Assembly (NCBI GenBank): GCA_017996595.1
Contig: JAGOGT010000047.1
Location: forward strand, 1-7,752
Origin: Candidatus Cloacimonadota bacterium
Lineage (GTDB): Bacteria > Cloacimonadota > Cloacimonadia > Cloacimonadales > Cloacimonadaceae
Reading direction: 5' to 3'
DNA length: 7,752 bases
A model generated the notes under the pieces. The model saw only the letters and a program-made list of their open reading frames with translations, was not told the origin of the DNA and ran no database searches. A program made the translations under genes and the position numbers. How positions within the stretch are numbered: position 1 is the first letter of the stretch; the number at the start of each line of letters is the position of its first letter. Of the stretch, positions 1-5,408 are shown one piece after another.

Positions 1-59
1 GCAAATGACTCCTGCTGAGACGTGTCGAATCCAGGAAGTTCTCAAAAGCAGGAGTCATT
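1..59. repeat. Inverted pair of the 17-bp repeat unit (hairpin-capable)
   Basis: A full copy of the unit gcaaatgactcctgctg occupies 1-17. Its core at 4-16 is matched by a perfect 13-bp inverted copy at 47-59 (agcaggagtcatt). An inner gaga (17-20) can also pair with tctc (40-43), leaving a 3-nt bulge and a 19-nt loop. The same unit makes up the tandem array about 180 bp downstream. The function is unknown. It could be a REP-like hairpin, a terminator of the upstream gene, or a protein binding site. Confidence 0.6.
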
Positions 60-104
60 CAGCCCAATGTGAGCTTTATTCTTACTGATTATTTCACGGG
101 CTGT

Positions 105-153
105 AAGGACTCATGCGGATCAAATCACTGTAAACCTCCACGCATGAGTCCTT
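105..153. repeat. Perfect 13-bp inverted repeat
   Basis: The arm aaggactcatgcg (105-117) is the exact reverse complement of cgcatgagtcctt (141-153), separated by 23 nt. The arm resembles, but does not equal, the nearby 17-bp unit (atgagtcct versus atgactcct). This suggests a common origin or a shared binding protein. No T-run follows it, so it is not a classical intrinsic terminator. Confidence 0.6.
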
Positions 154-195
154 TGCGGCAATGAATCTAAAACCCACAGCAGAGATGGGAAAGCC

Positions 196-297
196 GCAAA
201 TGACTCCTGCTGGCAAATGACTCCTGCTGGCAAATGACTCCTGCTGGCAAATGACTCCTGCTGGCAAATGACTCCTGCTGGATAATAGCTCCCGCTT
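196..297 (+). repeat. Tandem 17-bp repeat array, five perfect copies plus one degenerate
   Basis: The unit gcaaatgactcctgctg is repeated without interruption or mismatch at 196-212, 213-229, 230-246, 247-263 and 264-280. A sixth, decayed unit of the same length follows at 281-297 (gataatagctcccgctt), and traces continue to about 313. Perfect identity of the central copies implies recent expansion or strong selection. The array ends about 190 bp upstream of the sigma-54 promoter, a distance compatible with an enhancer. It could equally be a neutral minisatellite. Seventeen is not a multiple of three, which argues against a coding repeat. Confidence 0.9.
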
Positions 298-391
298 GCA
301 AAAATGATGACTGTCTTATTTACATCACATAGCCCAGCAATGTGTGATGCATACGCAACGGTATTGTGTAGAGTTTTCCCTTGGAATCCAG

Positions 392-466
392 GGCAAAAAG
401 AATTATTTTGGAAGTTATAACTCATTACTATTCAGCATTATAAGTGGCGGCAAAGAATCATTTTGG
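392..466 (+). repeat. Pair of similar AT-rich boxes upstream of the sigma-54 promoter
   Basis: ggcaaaaagaattattttgg (392-411) and ggcaaagaatcattttgg (449-466) differ by a 2-nt indel and one substitution. The second is extended on its left to gcggcaaagaatc (447-459), which matches gcggcaatgaatc (155-167) at 12 of 13 positions. The boxes lie about 20 to 95 bp upstream of the promoter's GG element, so they may be activator or architectural-protein sites. Binding is inferred only from repetition and position. Confidence 0.45.
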
Positions 467-482
467 GACTGCTCCAGGATAT

Positions 483-498
483 TTGGCACGGCTTTTGC
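483..498 (+). promoter_or_regulatory. Sigma-54 (-24/-12) promoter for the pilin-like gene
   Basis: The sequence TTGGCACG followed by four bases and TTGC matches the RpoN consensus TTGGCACG-N4-TTGC. There are exactly 10 bp between the invariant GG (485-486) and GC (497-498). Transcription would be expected to start near 510, leaving a leader of about 70 nt before the ATG at 581. Sigma-54 promoters are absolutely dependent on an AAA+ activator. The PilS-like sensor and receiver protein at the end of this locus are natural candidates. Confidence is high because match, spacing, orientation and placement agree. Confidence 0.85.
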
Positions 499-580
499 GT
501 TAGTTATCTTCGTCACCCCCAGGGTGGCAATAAAATAGTGTGAACCCAATAAAAAAAATAACCCCAAAAAGGAGATTACC

Positions 581-1015
581 ATGGGAACTCAACAAATTCT
601 TTTGATCGTACTCAGTGTGATCATCGTCGGTGTAGCCATCGCCGTCGGGATCAGCATGTTCAACAACCAGGCTTACAACAGCAACAAGACTGCTATCGCC
701 TCCGATGCCCAGAGCTTTGCAGCTCAAGTAGTACAGTACTACAAAACCCCTGTATCCCAAGGGGGTGGAAGTGGAACTCTTCCGACTGCTGATGCGGCTG
801 GTGCTGGTATACTTGGAAACTTCATCGGCTGGGGTGGAACCACCACTACCAATGAAAACGGAACTTATACTGTTGCTATCACCACTGATGGAGCAAGTGG
901 TGTTGCCACCATCACCGGTGTTGGTACTGCTGTAAAGGACACAAAACACCCCAAGTTCGTAGCTACAATAACCTTCCCTGCCGGTACTATTGTTGGTGTT
1001 GCAAGCGACGTATAA
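581..1015 (+). CDS. Major pilin-like protein with N-terminal membrane helix
   Basis: This 144-residue protein has a two-residue MG start, a hydrophobic helix at about 6-27, then a polar helix (about 30-55) and a Gly/Thr/Val-rich probably beta-sheet C-terminal part. This is the architecture of a type IV filament major subunit. There is no cysteine, no canonical prepilin leader and no Glu at mature position 5. Cleavage after Gly2 would leave Thr as residue 1. A strong AAGGAG (569-574) sits 6 nt upstream, and the in-frame stop at 536-538 with no other start between fixes this ATG. The gene has its own sigma-54 promoter and is followed by stable hairpins, as expected for a highly expressed subunit. 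The family was not identified with certainty. Pilin identity rests on topology and on the neighbouring GspF/GspE genes. Confidence 0.75.
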   Translation: MGTQQILLIVLSVIIVGVAIAVGISMFNNQAYNSNKTAIASDAQSFAAQVVQYYKTPVSQGGGSGTLPTADAAGAGILGNFIGWGGTTTTNENGTYTVAITTDGASGVATITGVGTAVKDTKHPKFVATITFPAGTIVGVASDV

Positions 1016-1019
1016 TCCA

Positions 1020-1045
1020 GGTTTGAGGCTTGCCTCATAGAAACC
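1020..1045 (+). other. Small hairpin just after the pilin-like gene
   Basis: ggttt (1020-1024) and gaggc (1025-1029) can pair with aaacc (1041-1045) and gcctc (1032-1036), with a small internal bulge (atag). It begins 5 nt after the stop codon and forms the first of three potential hairpins between the pilin-like gene and the GspF-like gene. Confidence 0.4.
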
Positions 1046-1056
1046 TATTTAACACA

Positions 1057-1090
1057 CAAGATTGGTCAAGAAAGTTCTTGACCAATCTTG
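1057..1090 (+). terminator. 16-bp perfect hairpin downstream of the pilin-like gene
   Basis: caagattggtcaagaa (1057-1072) is the exact reverse complement of ttcttgaccaatcttg (1075-1090), with only two unpaired bases formally between them (in practice a loop of about four). The trailing sequence gtattatag holds only scattered T residues, so it is a weak intrinsic terminator at best. It may instead be a partial terminator or a 3' stabiliser that raises pilin mRNA over the downstream assembly genes. Confidence 0.55.
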
Positions 1091-1186
1091 GTATTATAGC
1101 GAAGCTCACCCTGTAACTGTTTTAATAAGGAGAATGAACCATATCGCGTAGTTTGCCAGCATAGCTAAAATATTAGTAAGTATGGG

Positions 1187-1228
1187 GTTAATACTGCCCT
1201 GATTTTTCGGCATCAGGGTAGTATTAAC
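1187..1228 (+). promoter_or_regulatory. Long hairpin in the leader of the GspF-like gene
   Basis: gttaatact (1187-1195), a G-T wobble, then ccctgat (1197-1203) pair with atcaggg (1212-1218) and agtattaac (1220-1228). This gives a 17-bp stem with an 8-nt loop (ttttcggc). No T-run follows, so it is not a standard terminator. It lies about 40 nt upstream of the ATG at 1271 and does not cover the ribosome binding site. Possible roles are an operator palindrome, an mRNA processing or stability element, or an attenuator. Confidence 0.5.
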
Positions 1229-1270
1229 TGCATAGCGTACTAGGCAGAGCTTCAAGGGGAGTTCCTAAGA

Positions 1271-1900
1271 ATGGTTGAATACAGATTCAAGGGGTTCGGA
1301 CCGCAGGGGAAGTTGGTTCAAGGCACCTTTACGGTGGATACACCGAAAGAAGCCAAGCTGCATGTTGCCAAGCTGGCTGCCAAGCACCAGATTCGCGTGT
1401 CGAGTCTGGAGCGGAAGCGTGATTGGCTTTACAAGGTGCATATCGGGGGCAAGAAACCCTTTAGCGGAAGGCAATCGGCCTATAGTAAGGACGAAGTGGC
1501 AGCAGCGCTGCGCAAGATGGGCTATACAAATTTCAAGATCAATCCCGTGCTTTTTGATATCAATATCAAGCCCTCTCTGGCCGACATCATGATGTTTATC
1601 AAGCTTTCCCCCACGATGCTGAGGGATAAGATGACCTTTGGCAAGATCTTGGAGATGCTGGCGGAGGAACAGACCAACCGCACCTTCAAGGATGCGCTGC
1701 AGCAGATCGAAAGTCAGCTGAAAGCCGGTGTGCGGAAGGCAGAGAAGTTTTCATGCGCTTTCAGCATATCTTTGGGCGTTTTCCGGCCTTTATGCTGGGC
1801 TTGGCTACCCGCAGCGGTAACATGGCAGAGGTATTCGATGCCACTTGCAAATTCATCGAACGCGATCTGGAGATCAGGAAGAATATCAAGAAAGCAGTGA
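1271..1900 (+). CDS. GspF/PilC-family platform protein, N-terminal fragment (frameshifted)
   Basis: Residues 1 to about 155 are the first half of a type II secretion/type IV pilus inner-membrane platform protein. The opening VEYRFKGFGPQGKLVQGTF resembles the usual GspF start, and the first cytoplasmic helical domain follows (about 100-155). From about residue 156 the reading frame is wrong: residues 156-209 are a tryptophan- and arginine-rich tail unlike the family. The true continuation lies in the frame of the next entry. Restoring one G in the GCGG-AAGG stretch near 1733-1737 rejoins the halves with the expected motif (V-R-E-G-R-E-V-F-M-R-F) and gives about 445 residues, a normal family length. 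The start has AAGGGGAG (1254-1261) upstream. The shift may be a real mutation or a sequence error. Confidence 0.75.
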   Translation: MVEYRFKGFGPQGKLVQGTFTVDTPKEAKLHVAKLAAKHQIRVSSLERKRDWLYKVHIGGKKPFSGRQSAYSKDEVAAALRKMGYTNFKINPVLFDINIKPSLADIMMFIKLSPTMLRDKMTFGKILEMLAEEQTNRTFKDALQQIESQLKAGVRKAEKFSCAFSISLGVFRPLCWAWLPAAVTWQRYSMPLANSSNAIWRSGRISRKQ

Positions 1901-2607
1901 TTTCCCCGATGTTTGCCGTGATTGCCACGCTCGGCGCTACTATGTACTATGTGATTGACATCTTCCCCGCTACTGCAGAGCTATTTTTAAAGTACAATAT
2001 GCCCCTGCCGCCCCTTACCATGAAGACCCTCGATGTGAGCAAATGGCTGGCGGATTTCTGGTGGATCGTGGCCCTGGCCTTCATCATCCCCGTGGTGGTG
2101 GTATGGCGTTGGTGGCAAACTCCCAAGGGAAAAATCTGGCGCGACCAGCACATCATAAAGCTTCCGCTGGTGGGGCATCTGATCCACAAATCATCCATTG
2201 AAATATACTTCCGGGTATTTGGCACCATTTATGGCGGGGCCGGAGACAATATCGAAACGATCAAAACCGCTGCCGAAGCCTGCCGTAATGCCTGGATGGA
2301 AGATCGCATCAAGCGCATCACCATTCCCCTCATGCTGAAAGAAGGAGAAGCATTTGTGCCCGCTATGGAAGCGGCCGGAGTTTTTACCCGCACCTCGCTT
2401 ACCCGCCTCAAAACCGGACAGGAAACCGGTAACATCTTACAATCCGCGCAGCAAATCGCCACTTATTACGAAGCGGAAACAACCTACAAGATGCTCGCAA
2501 TTATCGAATACATTCAAACCATTGTGGGCTTCATCGTGGCCATCGCGATCGTCTTTTTAACCGTGGTATCTGCAGAAATAGCCACCATTTCCCCTCCCAC
2601 CGGATGA
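1753..2607 (+). CDS. GspF/PilC-family platform protein, C-terminal fragment
   Basis: This is the second half of the platform protein that anchors pilus or pseudopilus assembly in the inner membrane and contacts the GspE-type ATPase. It holds the end of the first T2SSF domain (FP-F--GLATRSGNMAEVFD, typical of the family), membrane helices at about residues 50-71, 102-121 and 256-276, and a second T2SSF domain between the last two with a matching TGQETGNI motif. This ATG has no convincing ribosome binding site and sits inside the domain, so it is probably not a true start. The frame is open upstream and matches the family there as well (E-G-R-E-V-F before the Met). The TGA is followed after 4 nt by the ATPase start, so the two are probably translated in a coupled way. 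Confidence 0.8.
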   Translation: MRFQHIFGRFPAFMLGLATRSGNMAEVFDATCKFIERDLEIRKNIKKAVISPMFAVIATLGATMYYVIDIFPATAELFLKYNMPLPPLTMKTLDVSKWLADFWWIVALAFIIPVVVVWRWWQTPKGKIWRDQHIIKLPLVGHLIHKSSIEIYFRVFGTIYGGAGDNIETIKTAAEACRNAWMEDRIKRITIPLMLKEGEAFVPAMEAAGVFTRTSLTRLKTGQETGNILQSAQQIATYYEAETTYKMLAIIEYIQTIVGFIVAIAIVFLTVVSAEIATISPPTG

Positions 2608-2611
2608 TAAC

Positions 2612-4390
2612 ATGGCTTCTTTAAGCAAATTTGCCCACTACCTGATCGATAAAGGCTACCTGGAAAGGGAGCTGGTGGAGAAAGCCAGCCTGAAGATGGT
2701 GGAATATGGCGAAACTTCCTCAGGCAGCCTGGCCAAAATACTGGAAAGCGACTTCAAAGTATCGCATGATCTGGTTTTTGAAGCCCTGGCCAAGCTCTAT
2801 GCCTTCCCATCTCTGGAGATCAGCGTGGAAGAACTTACCGAAGCTGAAATGGAAGCCTGCAAGGAGATTCTGAAGAAGTTCCCGGAAGATCTGAAAAAGA
2901 AGCTGCTATATCATAAAATCTTTCCCTGGGCGATTCTGGATAGTACCCGTGAGGTTTTGCAAGTTCTGGCTTCTGATCCCACAGATAAGCTGCTGCAGGA
3001 CATCTCGGCGCAAACTCCCTATAAGCGCATCGAGATATACTGGAGCAAGCTGAAAACCATCGAAGATTTGATTGCCAGAATCGCGCCTCAGAAGAATGAA
3101 TTTCTGCAGCTTTTGGAAGAAGCAGGCCAGGTGCTGGTGGATGTGGAAGATGGTGGTGGCGGTGAACTAAGCGAGCAAGCCCTGGATGAAGAGATCAATA
3201 AAAGCTTGCTTGTAAATCTCTTCGAGGGTTCTCTGATCGAGGCCGTGCACAAGGATGCCAGCGATATTCACATCATTCCCGGAGGCAAAACCACCATCGA
3301 CATCTTTATTCGCGTGGATGGTAAGCTGCAGCTGTGGCACCGTCAGGAAGGAACTCCCCCGGAAGCACTGTCCGCAGTGGTGAAAGATCGCTCCATCGGT
3401 GTGGATAGATTTGAACGGGATACGGCTCAGGATGGATTTGCCCAAAGGCTGATTGATGATCATCTGATCCGTTTCCGTATCTCCATCATCCCTATCGTTT
3501 CGGCAGAATTTGAGCGCCGTTTCGAGAGCATCGTGATCCGGGTAATCGATGACCGCAAGGTAATCACAGATTTCCGGCGCTTAGGTTTTCAGGAACAGGC
3601 AGAGCGAGAATTTATCAAATCCATCTCCACTTCCAAGGGCATCATCATCGTTACCGGTCCCACGGGTAGCGGAAAATCCACTACCCTGATGGCAGCTCTG
3701 CACCATGTGATAAATCCCACCATTAACGTGCTTACTTGCGAAGACCCCGTGGAATATGTGATTCACGGAGCCAGGCAGCTGAAAATAGGGCACAAGATGA
3801 GCTTTGATCTGGCCATCCGTTCGATTTTGCGGCACGATCCCGATGTGGTGATGGTAGGCGAAATCCGCGACAAAATCACTGCTGATATTGCCGTGAAGCT
3901 TGCCAATACCGGTCACCTTACCTTTTCCACCCTGCATACCAATGATGCGCCTTCTGCCATTACGCGGCTTTATAAGATGGGCATCGAAACCTTCCTTTTG
4001 GCCTATTCCATCAATATCATCATCGCTCAGCGCCTGGTACGCAAGCTCTGTGTACATTGCCGACGTCCCCTCTCCAAAGATCACTATGAAGCTGCGCTGC
4101 AGATGGGCTTTACTCTGGAAGAGCTGGAAAGCGGTAAAATCTACGAACCGGTGGGTTGCCCCAAATGTCATAATGGCTATAAGGGCCGGGTAAATATTGC
4201 CGAAGCGCTGTTCTTCTACCCGGAAGTACGCAACGAAATCGTAAAAGCACAAAATGATATCGACGAAGAACGGATAAGAGCCATCGCCGAAAAACATGGC
4301 ATGCTTTCCATGCGTAGCAGCGGAATGGAGAGGATGCGCGAAGGCCTCACCGATCTCACGGAAGTGCTGTATGCCACTGCGGAGGATTAG
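2612..4390 (+). CDS. GspE/PilB-family assembly ATPase
   Basis: This cytoplasmic hexameric ATPase powers pilus or pseudopilus extension through the platform protein. The 592 residues comprise a degenerate MshEN-like N-terminal domain (about 1-150), an acidic/glycine linker (about 175-190), the second N-terminal domain (about 200-330) and the catalytic core. Visible motifs are Walker A GPTGSGKST (349-357), the Asp box CEDPVEY (376-382), Walker B DPDVVMVGE with catalytic Glu417, the His box HLTFSTLHTND (435-445), and the zinc-binding cysteines C480-x2-C483 and C516-x2-C519. The tetracysteine and length place it with extension ATPases of the GspE/PilB/MshE type, not with the retraction ATPase PilT. 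No strong Shine-Dalgarno is seen, and coupling to the gene before is likely. It is intact, in contrast to its frameshifted partner. Confidence 0.95.
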   Translation: MASLSKFAHYLIDKGYLERELVEKASLKMVEYGETSSGSLAKILESDFKVSHDLVFEALAKLYAFPSLEISVEELTEAEMEACKEILKKFPEDLKKKLLYHKIFPWAILDSTREVLQVLASDPTDKLLQDISAQTPYKRIEIYWSKLKTIEDLIARIAPQKNEFLQLLEEAGQVLVDVEDGGGGELSEQALDEEINKSLLVNLFEGSLIEAVHKDASDIHIIPGGKTTIDIFIRVDGKLQLWHRQEGTPPEALSAVVKDRSIGVDRFERDTAQDGFAQRLIDDHLIRFRISIIPIVSAEFERRFESIVIRVIDDRKVITDFRRLGFQEQAEREFIKSISTSKGIIIVTGPTGSGKSTTLMAALHHVINPTINVLTCEDPVEYVIHGARQLKIGHKMSFDLAIRSILRHDPDVVMVGEIRDKITADIAVKLANTGHLTFSTLHTNDAPSAITRLYKMGIETFLLAYSINIIIAQRLVRKLCVHCRRPLSKDHYEAALQMGFTLEELESGKIYEPVGCPKCHNGYKGRVNIAEALFFYPEVRNEIVKAQNDIDEERIRAIAEKHGMLSMRSSGMERMREGLTDLTEVLYATAED

Positions 4391-4819
4391 ATGACCAATA
4401 TGGAAATGGTGCTGGCACTTTTTGCCGTGGTTTTCTTCACTACGGTGGCGCTGAATTACAATCAGAAGATCGGCCAGCAACAAGATTTGCTGATTAACGC
4501 CACGCAATATGTGCAAGCCACGCAGCTTTGTCACACCCTGCTGGATGAGGTGGATGCCAAGCTCTTCAGCAAGCAGCTTGCTTTTGGGAACATCATTCCC
4601 ACCTATAATAACACCAATAGGACCCTGGATCTGGCCTTCCCCGGCGACATCTATCAGCTGGCCATCACTGCTGCGCATAGTGACTCTCTGGGCACCGCTT
4701 TGGCTACCATTCCGGTGAATAGCATATATGTAAGAGTTCGGGTAGTGGCTTCCACTCACGGCCTGAAAGTACCGGTTACCATGCAACGGATATATACCAA
4801 AACGCATTTGAATATCTAA
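4391..4819 (+). CDS. Small pilin-like protein (minor pilin/pseudopilin candidate)
   Basis: This 142-residue protein has an N-terminal hydrophobic helix (about 6-22), an amphipathic continuation (about 25-60, with QYVQATQLCHTLLDEVDAKL like the helix of PilV/GspI-type proteins) and a beta-rich C-terminus. The ATG directly abuts the ATPase stop codon (TAG at 4388-4390) in the same frame, so no upstream leader peptide can exist. The sequence therefore starts MTNME, placing a Glu at position 5 exactly where mature type IV pilins carry it, as if the protein were made already mature. No Gly precedes it. The assignment as a minor subunit rests on topology and position between the ATPase and a PilW-like gene. 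Exact family membership is uncertain. Confidence 0.7.
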   Translation: MTNMEMVLALFAVVFFTTVALNYNQKIGQQQDLLINATQYVQATQLCHTLLDEVDAKLFSKQLAFGNIIPTYNNTNRTLDLAFPGDIYQLAITAAHSDSLGTALATIPVNSIYVRVRVVASTHGLKVPVTMQRIYTKTHLNI

Positions 4820-5391
4820 TGAATATAATAATTGATCTGATCGGTGCTGCCATTATCGCCAGTATGCTGGTACTGATGATGATGACCTTTCAGTTCCAGA
4901 TGTATGAAGCTACGGATAGAGCGCTCTTCACCATGAATATGATCGATCACATGGATATGTGCGCTGCCAAATTCAACAATGTAATCGCCCTCTCAGGAAT
5001 CGGCTTTGATCCTGATGATGCAGTGATTCATGCCACGCCGGATTCGCTGGTTTTCAATACCTACTGGAATTTCCAAACCGATCAAATTCAAACCTACCCG
5101 GTTACCCTTACCATCCGTCTGGCCTCGGTACCAAATCCCTATGGAACGGCAGTGGTAATTTTGCAAGATGGAGTTCCTCTCGATGATCTTGGCTATCTGT
5201 TTTGGATCAATCAGCTGAAATTCCGCTATTATACCAAGAATGATGTATTAACCACTACCGCCAGCCAGGTAAGAAGCGCGGAAGTGCGCATCAATTTCTT
5301 TCGCCAGGCTCCACGTCTCGGTGGCAAACCGATTATCGCCAAGCTGCAATTCAAGTGCTATTTCATGAATGCCTACATGCGGGGAGCATAA
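4819..5391 (+). CDS. PilW/GspJ-like minor pilin candidate
   Basis: This 190-residue protein has an N-terminal membrane helix (about 7-25, after MNIIID) and a beta-rich soluble domain. The pattern GFDPDDAVIHATPDSLVF (about 62-79), the later NQLKFRYYTKNDVL (131-144) and the RSAEVRINFF stretch (152-161) match the order of features usual in PilW/GspJ-type minor pilins, which help prime filament assembly. No leader is present. The ATG overlaps the preceding stop by one base (TAATG), and the frame upstream contains no ATG, GTG or TTG for more than 25 codons. An Asp lies at position 6, or 5 after Met removal, near where Glu5 is expected. There is no obvious Shine-Dalgarno, so translation is probably coupled to the gene before. 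Confidence 0.7.
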   Translation: MNIIIDLIGAAIIASMLVLMMMTFQFQMYEATDRALFTMNMIDHMDMCAAKFNNVIALSGIGFDPDDAVIHATPDSLVFNTYWNFQTDQIQTYPVTLTIRLASVPNPYGTAVVILQDGVPLDDLGYLFWINQLKFRYYTKNDVLTTTASQVRSAEVRINFFRQAPRLGGKPIIAKLQFKCYFMNAYMRGA

Positions 5392-5408
5392 AAAAAAGGT
5401 GAGATACT

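Larger units (their letters stand above)
1..580. other. Intergenic regulatory/repeat region with no convincing gene
   Basis: No open reading frame in this stretch has a good ribosome binding site together with a recognisable protein. It is instead rich in short repeats: a tandem 17-bp array, isolated direct and inverted copies of the same unit, a second unrelated-looking perfect inverted repeat, and pairs of AT-rich boxes. It ends with a sigma-54-type promoter and the leader of the pilin-like gene. The gene to the left lies outside the window. Confidence 0.7.

Noticed and set aside
213..232. The repeat unit itself read as a sigma-54 promoter (TGGCAAATGACTCCTGC)
   Set aside because: The distance between GG and GC is 12 bp instead of the required 10, and the TTGC element is missing.
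196..297. CRISPR array
   Set aside because: The units are only 17 bp and directly contiguous with no unique spacers, and no cas genes are present.
325..349. Inverted repeat atcaca / tgtgat resembling a CRP/FNR-type site
   Set aside because: The half-sites are in the wrong orientation and 13 bp apart, so it does not match that operator. It may be chance.
120..425. Minus-strand reading frame with a 17-residue protein repeat
   Set aside because: It is a by-product of the 17-bp DNA array (three units give 17 codons). No ribosome binding site or family is recognisable, and it runs through the hairpin and repeat region.
344..538. Short plus-strand reading frame of 64 residues
   Set aside because: It has no clear ribosome binding site, no recognisable protein features, and overlaps the sigma-54 promoter and the repeat boxes.
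500..949. Minus-strand frame of 149 residues opposite the pilin-like gene
   Set aside because: It is rich in Ser/Gly/Asp low-complexity sequence mirroring the pilin codons and lies opposite a gene with a strong ribosome binding site and promoter.
1153..1182. Sigma-70-like promoter (TTGCCA ... TAAGTA) before the GspF-like gene
   Set aside because: The -10 match is poor and the spacing is 18 bp. It is not distinguishable from chance in this AT-rich spacer.
1735..1755. Programmed -1 ribosomal frameshift joining the GspF halves
   Set aside because: No X-XXY-YYZ slippery heptamer in the right frame was found at the junction. A one-base deletion or sequence error is simpler.
3581..4807. Long minus-strand frame of 408 residues
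   Set aside because: It lies antisense to the ATPase catalytic core and the next gene. Its sequence has no coherent domains, whereas the plus strand shows every GspE motif.
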